A DNA stretch of 64,000 nucleotides from the NCBI GenBank assembly GCA_910586565.1, contig CAJUIT010000005.1:62001-126000 (forward strand), given 5' to 3'. The notes under the pieces are model-generated. The model searched no databases, had not been told where the DNA came from, and was given only the letters and a program-made list of their open reading frames with translations. This DNA is from an uncultured Muribaculaceae bacterium (lineage in GTDB: Bacteria > Bacteroidota > Bacteroidia > Bacteroidales > Muribaculaceae). A program made the translations under genes and the position numbers. Shown here piece after piece: positions 1 through 7,654 of the stretch (position 1 is its first letter; each line of letters starts with the position of its first letter).

Positions 1-17
1 CAAACCTATTTTACATG

Positions 18-725
18 TTATTTCCCGATGTACGCCTGCATGAACCCTACACAACTGATAATTCCCTTTTTCACCAATTCATATACCCCTCTGATAATTG
101 AGCATACCACACCTATCTCTATGAATAAGGGAACCTCAACCAACATATTCTTAGCTGAATCAAATGGATGCACCCAAACTTCACCACTATTTAAAAGTAT
201 CTCATCCGTCATTGAGCTTGGAAGCCAACGAAGTTTTGTAAAAAGGATAAACATCCCGATAGCCGTCACGCACGATAGAGATATAATAATCAACGCTCTA
301 AGCATAATTCCCGACAACCATTTTTTTGAGAGCAAAACACACATATATGCAATTGCAATCACCGGAAAAAGAATCCATGCAAACCACCCTGCCGAGAACC
401 AAATAGCACGCATAATTATCCCAAATGGAACTGCTAACAAAATTCCAATTACCAATATACGACAGATAGCCTTGCTACTAAACCATCTTTTAATTTTACT
501 TTCTATCGGCTCAATGCGACAATTATTGCAACGTGCAATTATCCAAAAGATTACAACAGAAAGAAAACCGAAAAACAAGCAATACACGTACGGTTGTAAC
601 ATCCATTGCGCCTCTCGGTTAAAAACATCAATCAACGGTGCTGAGGCAAAACAAATTTCATGCAAATCCTTAGCTCCGCATAGCCCCCCTCCATTAAAAA
701 CAGCAAAAGCCACCTCTTTTATCAT
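18..725 (-). CDS. Hypothetical polytopic membrane protein
   Basis: A 235-residue protein of unknown function. About five hydrophobic segments are visible, near residues 45-64, 87-108, 113-132, 139-160 and 193-215, with short basic loops (CNNCRIEPIESKIKRW after the first), so it should be an inner-membrane protein. The base composition is AT-rich like the rest of 1-6240. The ATG at 725 lies in a short direct repeat (two ATGATAAAA units), and an ATG 15 bases upstream is closed by a stop, so the start is reasonably fixed. I recognise no family. A long open frame on the opposite strand lacks any protein-like pattern and is treated as its shadow. Confidence 0.6.
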   Translation of the reverse strand: MIKEVAFAVFNGGGLCGAKDLHEICFASAPLIDVFNREAQWMLQPYVYCLFFGFLSVVIFWIIARCNNCRIEPIESKIKRWFSSKAICRILVIGILLAVPFGIIMRAIWFSAGWFAWILFPVIAIAYMCVLLSKKWLSGIMLRALIIISLSCVTAIGMFILFTKLRWLPSSMTDEILLNSGEVWVHPFDSAKNMLVEVPLFIEIGVVCSIIRGVYELVKKGIISCVGFMQAYIGK

Positions 726-934
726 ACTTTTTTTATCATACTTTCCTAAACATAACTATTTAGGCACAAAAATAGTAATCTCCCCAAATATTCCCAACAG
801 ATTTTCCGTTATGGAATCAACTCCCCGCGCCATGAATGGCAAACAAAGTTTGTATGCATCAAACTCACCTCTAAGCTATACTTTCTTGGGATTCATACAC
901 CTCCAATTTGGTGCAACCTAAAATATTCTAAATT

Positions 935-1345
935 ATGCTACGACGATTCATTGAAGCTCAATGTGATATTTTTAATTACGCTTACACCGAAATAAAAGCC
1001 GGGAGAAAACGCTCGCACTGGATGTGGTTTATATTTCCACAAATAAAAGGATTGGGGCGTTCGTGCAAGTCCATGTATTATGGTTTGAATGGAGCTGACG
1101 AAGCTCGTGAATATCTCTCCAATCCCATACTGGGAAAAAACTTAAGAGAAATAACTAATCTTCTCCTTGAACTACCTATCGATAATCCACATGAGATTTT
1201 TCGTTCTCCGGACGATATGAAATTACAGGCATGTATGACTCTGTTTGATTCTATTGAACCGAATTCAATATTTCAACAAGTCCTTGATAAGTTTTTCCAT
1301 GGACAAAAAGACAAGTACACTTTATCAGTTTTAAATCTCAGTTAA
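935..1345 (+). CDS. DUF1810 family protein
   Basis: A 136-residue cytosolic protein matching the DUF1810 family over its whole length. The diagnostic block GRKRSHWMWFIFPQIKGLG sits near residues 23-41, followed by the YG..GADEAREYL, NPILGKNLRE, MTLFDSIEP and LDKFFHGQKD blocks in the usual order. The biochemical role of the family is not established; members are often found in accessory regions. It is the only plus-strand gene in the first 4.9 kb and is not in an operon. The length is normal, so it is probably intact. Confidence 0.85.
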   Translation: MLRRFIEAQCDIFNYAYTEIKAGRKRSHWMWFIFPQIKGLGRSCKSMYYGLNGADEAREYLSNPILGKNLREITNLLLELPIDNPHEIFRSPDDMKLQACMTLFDSIEPNSIFQQVLDKFFHGQKDKYTLSVLNLS

Positions 1346-1505
1346 CTAACCAACATTCATCAACGCCTCAACTATCTATAGCTTATATTCATATCCATAT
1401 AGACATTCTGATTTAACGGACATGCGATTTGATGCTCGGAGTTTGCGCATTTTCAAAATGCCAGTTCGTCTAAAATCTCAAATTACTCATAACTCCCCAT
1501 AAAGA

Positions 1506-1982
1506 TTAGAACATTCCTTTAATACCATCTGAGAAAGTTTTATCCTTATCATATTGATAATATAAGTTACCTCCACTCAGTATGTTATCAACCATATGTG
1601 CTACCGCCTCATTCTGACTCACTAATTTTTTCAATCTTGTAACTGTTTTTGTCAGGCCACTCTCAATTGTTTCCTCATTATCCTCTTGATGATAATAATC
1701 TGTTCCAGTTGGAATTCTAATGAGTGTCTGCAGATTTCTTTCTAATGATGGATTTTCTTTAAGTCTCATTAAAATACCTTTCCTACAAGCATACGCTACA
1801 AAACATAAATTATATTCTTGTTCATAATAAAAATCTGAACTACAGCTGATTCTATCCTCGATAAGAGAAAGCATAAACATTATCATTCTTATTGAGTGTT
1901 CCAGCTTATGCAATTCAATGTCACTCATTTGGATTATAAATACTCTTATATTTTTATAACTAATTCTTGAAATTATTTTCAA
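1506..1982 (-). CDS. Hypothetical protein
   Basis: A 158-residue protein that I do not recognise. The N-terminal third is hydrophobic and possibly buried helix (HSIRMIMFMLSLIEDR near residues 28-43), followed by a segment rich in Tyr and Cys (SCSSDFYYEQEYNLCFVAYACRK) and a C-terminal mixed charged region. No signal peptide is evident. It is the last member of a minus-strand run that begins near 4822 and includes the broken zinc-ribbon gene just upstream. It may belong to an orphan accessory cassette, but no function can be assigned. Confidence 0.5.
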   Translation of the reverse strand: MKIISRISYKNIRVFIIQMSDIELHKLEHSIRMIMFMLSLIEDRISCSSDFYYEQEYNLCFVAYACRKGILMRLKENPSLERNLQTLIRIPTGTDYYHQEDNEETIESGLTKTVTRLKKLVSQNEAVAHMVDNILSGGNLYYQYDKDKTFSDGIKGMF

Positions 1983-2067
1983 ATGCAGAAGCGGCTATTC
2001 TCATCTGTGCTGTAAAATAATCGTTTTCTCCTTGACATAAAAATGACTCGAAGATATGAAGCTCAGC

Positions 2068-2397
2068 TTACTTTTTACATTTGGGGCATATAACCATCCG
2101 TCCACAGAATGAGTCGAAATCTATCCATTTCAAATGAAAAGAGGTCATGTAAGAATAAGAAGACTCATAATCACAATATACCCTAAATCTTGGATGGTTA
2201 CAATCAGGACACAAATCATAGTCAAATTACACCTTTTCAGGGTATTTAAACATACAATTCGCAACAGCATCCCATGAATACGGTTGAGGCTTTGTATCTT
2301 GCTCTGGCCACTGCCTCATTTCATACGCAAGAGGTCTGATTCTTGCAATTTGAACTTTTATAAAAGCTATACCGCCAGCATCATCTAATTTATTCAT
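2068..2397 (-). pseudogene. Zinc-ribbon-like small protein, interrupted by an in-frame stop
   Basis: Reading the minus strand from the ATG at 2397 gives 56 codons (MNKLDDAGGIAFIKVQIARI...), then TAA at 2229-2227. The same frame then continues without further stops for 53 codons to TAA at 2070-2068. The second half contains LCPDCNHPRF and MVICPKCKK, two CxxC pairs typical of a zinc ribbon, and both halves have protein-like composition. The simplest reading is a 109-residue zinc-binding protein inactivated by one nonsense change, or by a sequencing error. It lies between two genes of the same strand. Function unknown. Confidence 0.55.
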
Positions 2398-2445
2398 AAC
2401 TTCATGTATTATCCGAACTTAAACCGCTATATCTTATTTTTTGCT

Positions 2446-2850
2446 TTACCTATTGGTAGACATCTTTTCAAACGATGATGCCATCATCTCCATTTGCCCG
2501 CTGCAATAGTTTTCAATATCTTGTATTATTCTGGTTTGAGAAAAATTGTGAGTATATGACCATTTATGATAAATCTTTCCTAACATTGGCATAAAACCAT
2601 TCATTCTAATTTCAAGATTCTCTCCTACCACATCAAGCGACCATACCATACTTCCGCTTTTCAATATCAAACTATCGCTACTAACTTTATCAACACGACA
2701 TCCGCCTTGTTTTAAATAGGCCACAAGCTCGGAATATTTTTGAAGCATACCGCCATAATTCGACACTATTCGTTTTGTTACATCATTTTTATCTTTAGAG
2801 ATATTATAGATAATAACACCTACTATTATGAGTACTATAAATAACCACAT
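2446..2850 (-). CDS. Hypothetical single-pass membrane protein
   Basis: A 134-residue protein with one N-terminal transmembrane segment (WLFIVLIIVGVIIYNI, residues 2-17) followed by a soluble domain of about 110 residues containing a beta-rich stretch (SLILKSGSMVWSLDVVGENLEIRMNG). It probably is anchored with the C-terminal domain in the cytoplasm or periplasm; orientation cannot be told. It starts 18 bases after the stop of the 383-residue gene upstream, so the two are likely cotranscribed. No family recognised. Confidence 0.5.
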   Translation of the reverse strand: MWLFIVLIIVGVIIYNISKDKNDVTKRIVSNYGGMLQKYSELVAYLKQGGCRVDKVSSDSLILKSGSMVWSLDVVGENLEIRMNGFMPMLGKIYHKWSYTHNFSQTRIIQDIENYCSGQMEMMASSFEKMSTNR

Positions 2851-2868
2851 AGCTTAAACTTTTTAAAG

Positions 2869-4020
2869 TTATATTTTATTTTTTTCTTCAGCAATAAATT
2901 GTTGGAGCTTTGTCAGTACACCACTGAACATCAGTAATTCCAATGGAGATTCTTCAAACTCTGTCACAACGCCCGGTTCATCACACATCGGATTCATATA
3001 AAACGCATTATAGATAAACATCGGTGTATAATTCGGTTGAATCTTCATTTTTGCTTTCTCCTCATTATAGAACTTTATTCTCGAATTTATAAAATCTGAA
3101 GAATCCGGAATTATTTTATCATGCAATAACAGATAATATCTGTCCTCTTTCTTATCCATGTCTAATGTATTGCCATAATCAGTTGGAAGATCAATCAAAC
3201 ATGTAGTGCAAAAAATGAGAGCTTCCGACCAACCATCGTTACACAGAGGCCTAAATGTATCGTTTATATATTCAACGCCCCTTTCTGCTAATGCAATCAG
3301 CCGGTTTTCTTCTCTGTCAAATTGCGAAATATCTGGAGCGATATTAAGCTCCTCACCGATTCTGTGGCAATCTGACTCGAATTGTTCAATAGAATTTTTA
3401 TCAAGGCCCAATTCCATTACCCAATCTTTCAAAATTTTATTTTCAAGCATTTTATGCTTAAACTCAATTGCCCATTCAAGAATGAGGTTACTATATGTGT
3501 TGTCCTTATTAATGTGGAATGTGGCAGCCTCATTGATTTTCTCATTTTTCAAACGAGAAATAATCATTTCCAAATCCGCCAATGACTCGCAAGCATTGAA
3601 AAGTTGTTCTGTAACCGAGTTTTTTAATTCCATTATCGGTAATCCGGAATTCGCTGAGACCCTCAAAAGCATTGTTACCAATTGAAAAGCATCAATATCA
3701 GATAGCGATGCCATGTCTTTTTCAAGCAACTTTTCAATTTCAACTGCAGTTTGAGGTTTCCGAGTTCTAAAGTTCGCCCAGTAAAAACCGTTCTTCGTTG
3801 TCGAATTAGCTGCGATTTTAGAAACTGAATCCATTATAGCTGCGTCTCTATTCATATTGCGCCCCGTGGATGTATAAGTTTTGCGACTGGTATTACGACC
3901 TTTAAATCCAAACTTCCAAATAAGTATCACGGAAACTATTAATATCAATACCCACATAACAGTCTTATCTAAATATTTAACTATTCTTTTATACCAATCC
4001 GGCAACATTGCCACAAGCAA
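2869..4020 (-). CDS. Hypothetical membrane-anchored protein
   Basis: A 383-residue protein with a transmembrane segment near residues 20-37 (TVMWVLILIVSVILIWKFG), then a basic linker (GRNTSRKTYTSTGRNMNR) and a long, mainly helical soluble domain without recognisable motifs. The domain is acidic and rich in Ile, Asn and Glu, in line with the AT-rich composition of this region. It sits 28 bases downstream of a small membrane protein gene and 18 bases upstream of another membrane-anchored gene, suggesting one transcription unit. The family is unknown; an immunity- or defence-related cassette is possible but is pure inference. Confidence 0.5.
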   Translation of the reverse strand: MLVAMLPDWYKRIVKYLDKTVMWVLILIVSVILIWKFGFKGRNTSRKTYTSTGRNMNRDAAIMDSVSKIAANSTTKNGFYWANFRTRKPQTAVEIEKLLEKDMASLSDIDAFQLVTMLLRVSANSGLPIMELKNSVTEQLFNACESLADLEMIISRLKNEKINEAATFHINKDNTYSNLILEWAIEFKHKMLENKILKDWVMELGLDKNSIEQFESDCHRIGEELNIAPDISQFDREENRLIALAERGVEYINDTFRPLCNDGWSEALIFCTTCLIDLPTDYGNTLDMDKKEDRYYLLLHDKIIPDSSDFINSRIKFYNEEKAKMKIQPNYTPMFIYNAFYMNPMCDEPGVVTEFEESPLELLMFSGVLTKLQQFIAEEKNKI

Positions 4021-4048
4021 ACATCGCCAAGCTCAAATAAAATTTACA

Positions 4049-4450
4049 TTACAATGAGATTAAACACATAACAAGACTCGAAATAATCAAAATTGTACCT
4101 ACTAATCTTTTTATACGTAATCCGCCATACATGTGTTGTTCAATCATATTTCCGCATAGCAACCCAATTGGAACCTGTATCAATAATGCTACAAATTTTG
4201 CCACTATAACACCGCAAAGATAGACCAGCATATACCACCAATTCTCAGTGAAAGTCAGAAACAGCGCCATTCCTAATACAAAAACCACCCCAATTAATTG
4301 CATCAAACCATAACCCATACGCAACCACGGATTTTCACACCAAAAATGAGGAAGTTTATCAGCCATTTTTTCACTCTCTCCATCTGGCACACATAGCTGA
4401 AGTCCAACTAACGCAAAGAAAGTTGTCAGAAGTATCAACGAAATATCCAT
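4049..4450 (-). CDS. Small polytopic membrane protein
   Basis: A 133-residue protein with about four hydrophobic helices: residues 4-20 (SLILLTTFFALVGLQLC), 49-67 (GLMQLIGVVFVLGMALFL), 72-97 and 114-131. The loops are short and the protein has no soluble domain. It heads, or is second in, a minus-strand run of orphan genes ending at 1506. I do not recognise the family. Confidence 0.5.
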   Translation of the reverse strand: MDISLILLTTFFALVGLQLCVPDGESEKMADKLPHFWCENPWLRMGYGLMQLIGVVFVLGMALFLTFTENWWYMLVYLCGVIVAKFVALLIQVPIGLLCGNMIEQHMYGGLRIKRLVGTILIISSLVMCLISL

Positions 4451-4549
4451 GTAGATTTACAGTATTATATTGTTTCTCATCCTCCATCGAAAACACTCAT
4501 AACAATACACAAAAAAGGTGTGAGGATTGTATCTTGTTCTATCCCATTA

Positions 4550-4822
4550 TCAGGTCTTGGCGTACCTTTGCAGCAGATAAAACAATAGCCCCACACCGAT
4601 ATTGCCATATATTCTGCCATTCATGGCATTGTATAAGCAACCGATGCAGGTGCTATTGCCAATCTTACCTCCGCTGCAATTCAAACCGCCAAGTTCGATA
4701 ATGGAAGATAAAATTTCAATAACACCTTTCGTTAAAAAGTTGATTATGAGATGCATCTCTATGCTTCTCGGCAAATCATCAGCAAATTTAATGAAAAATA
4801 TTATTAGTGGGGCTAATATCAT
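4550..4822 (-). CDS. Possible small membrane protein
   Basis: A 90-residue open frame with an N-terminal hydrophobic stretch (MILAPLIIFFIKFADDL), a Gly/Cys-rich middle (GGLNCSGGKIGNSTCIGC) and a hydrophobic end. The codon pattern on the minus strand is acceptable and it is in line with the genes downstream, 99 bases before the next start. There is no homology I can recognise and no promoter element, and an 83-residue frame on the opposite strand competes for the same bases. The interval 4451-5010 otherwise holds only the promoter and operator of the next module. Confidence 0.3.
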   Translation of the reverse strand: MILAPLIIFFIKFADDLPRSIEMHLIINFLTKGVIEILSSIIELGGLNCSGGKIGNSTCIGCLYNAMNGRIYGNIGVGLLFYLLQRYAKT

Positions 4823-4918
4823 GAATAAAATATTGACTTTTTATATTAAGTAGCTGGTCGGGAGCTGGTCAAATTGCTACTTATCAACTCGGCAACCCTC
4901 AATTTCGTCGCCACGCAC

Positions 4919-4938
4919 AGTTTAGCTTAAGCTAAACT
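4919..4938. promoter_or_regulatory. Perfect 20-bp palindrome, probable antitoxin operator
   Basis: The sequence AGTTTAGCTTAAGCTAAACT is its own reverse complement. It lies 15 bases upstream of the TTG element of the promoter that drives the toxin-antitoxin-chaperone module. HTH antitoxins of the HigA type commonly repress their own operon by binding such palindromes; the assignment to this antitoxin is inference from position. Confidence 0.55.
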
Positions 4939-4953
4939 TTTTAATTGAAAAAC

Positions 4954-4984
4954 TTGTTTTTTACTGAAACTGACGTTATCTTTG
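4954..4984 (+). promoter_or_regulatory. Bacteroidetes-type promoter of the toxin-antitoxin-chaperone operon
   Basis: TTG at 4954-4956, a 20-base spacer, and TATCTTTG at 4977-4984 fit the sigma-ABfr consensus (TTTG-N19-21-TAnnTTTG). The implied transcript begins near 4990, downstream of the TTG codon at 4945 that would give a longer toxin frame, so the ATG at 5011 is the better start. Confidence 0.7.
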
Positions 4985-5010
4985 CAGGCGATTTGTCAGC
5001 ACACCAAACC

Positions 5011-5397
5011 ATGAATGAATATCGTTTCAAAGAATTTGACTTACCTAAAGGTGGTAAGTACAAATACTATAAGCTCCATATTAATGGGAGCTGCCAGTTC
5101 GACGAATTCATGGACGAAGTTGCAGCGAATGCAATAGACAACAAATGGTTTGGTTATATCATACGCTATATGGAAGCAATGACACATCCCCACAGTCTTG
5201 CCACCACCAAGTTCAATCCGATAAAAGGAACGGGGAGAGATGATGTGTATGAATTTAAGAAAAAGAATCTTAGAGTATATGTAATCGAAAAGAAGCCTGA
5301 TATGTACATCATATTGGGCGGATACAAAACCACACAGAAAGCCGACATAAAGTTGCTCAAATCACGAATCAAGGACTTAAAATTGGAGGAATCATGA
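5011..5397 (+). CDS. RelE/HigB-like toxin of a toxin-antitoxin-chaperone module
   Basis: A 128-residue protein from the ATG at 5011. The C-terminal half carries the RelE/HigB pattern: a basic FNPIKGTGRDDVYEFKKK region, the LRVYVIEK strand, the strand YIILGGYKTTQKAD and a final basic helix with LKSRIKDL. Toxins of this fold are ribosome-dependent mRNA interferases. The frame stays open 22 codons further upstream to a TTG, but the -7 promoter element lies inside that stretch. The gene overlaps the antitoxin by four bases (ATGA), so the two are translationally coupled. Activity is inferred from family and context; no single catalytic residue is certain. Confidence 0.75.
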   Translation: MNEYRFKEFDLPKGGKYKYYKLHINGSCQFDEFMDEVAANAIDNKWFGYIIRYMEAMTHPHSLATTKFNPIKGTGRDDVYEFKKKNLRVYVIEKKPDMYIILGGYKTTQKADIKLLKSRIKDLKLEES

Positions 5398-5795
5398 CCC
5401 GCGAAGATATTATAAAAAACTCCGGATACTGGACTGCGAAAGCTCAATTGGATTTATACTCATGCGCCGAAGAATTCATGAAATCTCGCAACATGAACCG
5501 AACGCAGTTGGCAGAATATCTTGGTGTAACCAAAGGTTATGTGTCACAGCTTTTAAGTGGCGACTACGACCATAAGTTGTCAAAGTTAGTGGAATTGGCG
5601 CTCGCATTCGGTGTTGTGCCGAAAATTGAATTCCAACCAATCGAAGAAGCTATCAACGATGACCGACGGAAATACACCAAACCGGTTTGGAAACCCGTCA
5701 CCTACACCGATTCTCGCAAGGCCAACACCAAATGGTTTCGCGACACTGGAATTTATGAAACAGTAACAACCGACTCAAATACATTTGCAGCATGA
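5394..5795 (+). CDS. HigA-like XRE-family antitoxin with C-terminal extension
   Basis: A 133-residue DNA-binding protein. A helix-turn-helix of the XRE/Cro type spans about residues 24-75, with the recognition region NRTQLAEYLGVTKGYVSQLLSG. It would neutralise the upstream toxin and repress the operon at the palindrome 4919-4938. Residues from about 84 to the end form an extra tail rich in Lys, Trp and Thr (KPVWKPVTYTDSRKANTKW). In known toxin-antitoxin-chaperone systems the antitoxin has a C-terminal chaperone-addiction segment that needs a SecB-like partner for folding. The tail is in the right place for that role, which is inferred. It overlaps both neighbours by four bases. Confidence 0.85.
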   Translation: MTREDIIKNSGYWTAKAQLDLYSCAEEFMKSRNMNRTQLAEYLGVTKGYVSQLLSGDYDHKLSKLVELALAFGVVPKIEFQPIEEAINDDRRKYTKPVWKPVTYTDSRKANTKWFRDTGIYETVTTDSNTFAA

Positions 5796-6217
5796 TAAAA
5801 TTCAGAATGGCCAAAATAAACGTCGTCCAATTTGCTATATTGTCCGACACACTGCCCGATAACGGACTATCCTATTCTGTTGGTTTAGGCTTTAAATGCG
5901 CCCCAGCTGCCATGCGGATTGGCTGCACATTTACCATTGAGGTTGCACACAACGATGCCACAATCTTAAAACTCGAAATTTTTTGCGAATTCGACATAAA
6001 GCCGGATGACTGGAATTCCCGCATCAAGGATTCTACACTGACGATCACCCGCGATGAATTAGGATATTTCGCTAATCAAGCCGTTGGAACTGCCCGTGGA
6101 ATCATGTTTTGCAAAACCGAGGGCACACCTTTCAGTCAGTTTATTCTCCCCCCTGTGAACATCACAAAACTACTCGACGAGGATTTCACAATTGATTTAT
6201 CCAAACAGGAAGAATAA
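5792..6217 (+). CDS. SecB-like chaperone of the toxin-antitoxin module
   Basis: A 141-residue protein resembling SecB (PF02556). The middle has the paired strands TFTIEVAHN and LKLEIFCEFDI. The C-terminal helix and loop TARGIMFCKTEGTPFSQF followed by ILPPVNITKLL correspond to the SecB signature (ARE...GTFPQLNLAPVNFDALF in Escherichia coli). It overlaps the antitoxin by four bases, so all three genes are coupled. In characterised toxin-antitoxin-chaperone systems of mycobacteria the SecB-like protein binds the antitoxin tail, protecting it from aggregation and degradation. It could also be a general export chaperone, but its position argues for a dedicated partner. Confidence 0.8.
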   Translation: MIKFRMAKINVVQFAILSDTLPDNGLSYSVGLGFKCAPAAMRIGCTFTIEVAHNDATILKLEIFCEFDIKPDDWNSRIKDSTLTITRDELGYFANQAVGTARGIMFCKTEGTPFSQFILPPVNITKLLDEDFTIDLSKQEE

Positions 6218-6261
6218 CCCCTTTTACTATTCTATCACATTTCAGTAAAACTGAACACCGG

Positions 6262-6297
6262 GGAGGTTGTCAAAATACCGATTTTTTGACAACCTCC
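6262..6297 (+). terminator. Hairpin after the toxin-antitoxin-chaperone operon
   Basis: A 14-bp perfect stem (GGAGGTTGTCAAAA paired with TTTTGACAACCTCC) with an 8-base loop, 45 bases after the SecB-like stop. The U-tract is inside the stem rather than after it, so termination efficiency is uncertain; it may work for both strands. Confidence 0.5.
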
Positions 6298-6356
6298 TTG
6301 ATTCAATCCAGATGGCAACGGTGCTGTCAGAATCAGAGAAGTGATTAAAACAGAAA

Positions 6357-6390
6357 GCAGCGCGGCGAGCCGGGAGGGCTGCCGCGCTGC
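6357..6390 (-). terminator. Terminator of tRNA-Gly
   Basis: A stem of GCAGCGCGGC with GCCGCGCTGC starts 10 bases beyond the tRNA 3' end on the minus strand and is followed there by TTTCTGTTTT. Confidence 0.7.
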
Positions 6391-6399
6391 GGTGGATTG

Positions 6400-6472
6400 A
6401 GCGGTAAACGAGGCTCGAACTCGCGACCCTCAGCTTGGGAAGCTGATGCTCTACCAACTGAGCTATTACCGC
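6400..6472 (-). tRNA. tRNA-Gly (anticodon CCC)
   Basis: Read on the minus strand, the gene folds as a standard cloverleaf. The acceptor arm GCGGTAA pairs with TTACCGC, the D arm is GCTC/GAGC, the anticodon arm is TCAGC-TTCCCAA-GCTGA with CCC at 6439-6437, and the T arm has loop TTCGAGC. The discriminator is U and CCA is not encoded. The 3' end faces the AT-rich accessory region 1-6240. Confidence 0.95.
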
Positions 6473-6530
6473 ATCATTTTCGTGGGGAAGAAGCAACCGG
6501 ATGCTCCGGAAGAATCCCACGTTGGTAATG

Positions 6531-6561
6531 CAAAGTTATGCATTAATTTTGGTATGACAAA
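6531..6561 (-). promoter_or_regulatory. Promoter of tRNA-Gly
   Basis: On the minus strand TTTG (6561-6558), a 19-base spacer and TAACTTTG (6538-6531) match the Bacteroidetes consensus, about 60 bases before the tRNA 5' end. Confidence 0.75.
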
Positions 6562-6597
6562 ACGTTTTTAGGGTATTTTTAGGTCGGTGCGTTTTTG

Positions 6598-6605
6598 TAA
6601 TTTTG
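6598..6605 (+). promoter_or_regulatory. -7 element upstream of the DUF3737 gene
   Basis: TAATTTTG fits TAnnTTTG. No clear -33 TTTG is present, only a T-rich tract about 20 bases upstream. It would give a leader of about 150 bases. Confidence 0.45.
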
Positions 6606-6764
6606 CATTATCATCAATGCGGGCAAACGTCAACAAGCCATTTCGATTGTTATCATTAAATAACATGTGTCGCGGGCACTAATATGCCGGCATGGCTGAA
6701 TGAAGCCGAAATAAGTTCCGCGAGCCACTTAAACGCAACATCATAAAACGCAACTATATTTATT

Positions 6765-7640
6765 ATGAAAAATCTAACAGATAAAACGGGGGAATTGACC
6801 ACACTCGACAGCATGGAGTTCGGCGGCGAACGCGCGCTCTTTGCCGTGAAGAACGTGAAGCTCACCGGCTGCACCTTCCATGCGGGTGAATCGGCATTGA
6901 AATGCACCGACAACATTGTGGCCGAACGATGCATCTTTGAGGGGAAATATCCTTTCTGGCACACCAACGGCTTCCGTGTGACCGACTGCATTTTCAACCC
7001 CGGGGCACGCGCCGCATTGTGGTACTCGCGCGACCTCGTGATGAAGGATACCCGCATCGACGCCCCCAAAATGTTCCGCGAAATGCACAACCTCCACATC
7101 GAGAACGTAACCATTCCCGATGCCCAGGAAACCCTCTGGAGCTGCCACAACGTGAAGCTGCGCAACGTGGAGGTGGCCAAAGCCGACTATCTGTTCATGC
7201 ACTCGTCGGATATCGACATCGACAACTACCGCCAGCAGGGCAACTACTCATTCCAGTATTGCCGCAACGTGGTTATCCGCAACGCCGTGATTGACTCGCG
7301 CGACGCTTTCTGGGAAACGGAGAATGTAACCGTCTACGACTCTGAAATCACAGGCGAGTTCCTCGGCTGGCACTCGAAGAATCTGCATCTGGTGCGTTGC
7401 AAAATCAACGGCACACAGCCGCTCTGCTACGCCAAAGGACTCGTTCTCGAAGATTGCACTATGGGCGATGAATGCGACCTCGCCTTCGAGGACTCCGACG
7501 TTCAGGCCACCGTCAACTCGGCCATTGTGAGCGTGAAGAACCCGCGCACAGGCTCAATCAAAGCCGTGGCCATCGGCGAAGTCATCACCGACAAAAACAT
7601 CCTAGCCCCGGCCGACTGCAAAATCACCACTGAGGTGTAA
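6765..7640 (+). CDS. DUF3737 family right-handed beta-helix protein
   Basis: A 291-residue cytosolic protein built almost wholly of short repeats of about 20 residues (CTFHAGESALKCTDNIVAE, CIFEGKYPFWHTNGFRVTD, ...), the pattern of a right-handed parallel beta-helix with stacked Cys, Asn and aromatic residues. The order of blocks matches the DUF3737 family, whose function is not established. There is no signal peptide and no catalytic motif I can point to. It stands alone, convergent with the cytochrome assembly gene downstream. Confidence 0.85.
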   Translation: MKNLTDKTGELTTLDSMEFGGERALFAVKNVKLTGCTFHAGESALKCTDNIVAERCIFEGKYPFWHTNGFRVTDCIFNPGARAALWYSRDLVMKDTRIDAPKMFREMHNLHIENVTIPDAQETLWSCHNVKLRNVEVAKADYLFMHSSDIDIDNYRQQGNYSFQYCRNVVIRNAVIDSRDAFWETENVTVYDSEITGEFLGWHSKNLHLVRCKINGTQPLCYAKGLVLEDCTMGDECDLAFEDSDVQATVNSAIVSVKNPRTGSIKAVAIGEVITDKNILAPADCKITTEV

Positions 7641-7654
7641 GCTCCCGCCGGAGG

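Noticed and set aside
28..921. 297-codon open frame on the plus strand opposite the first membrane protein gene
   Set aside because: Its text is rich in random Asn/Ile/His with no domain pattern, while the minus strand shows clean membrane helices; it is an antisense shadow.
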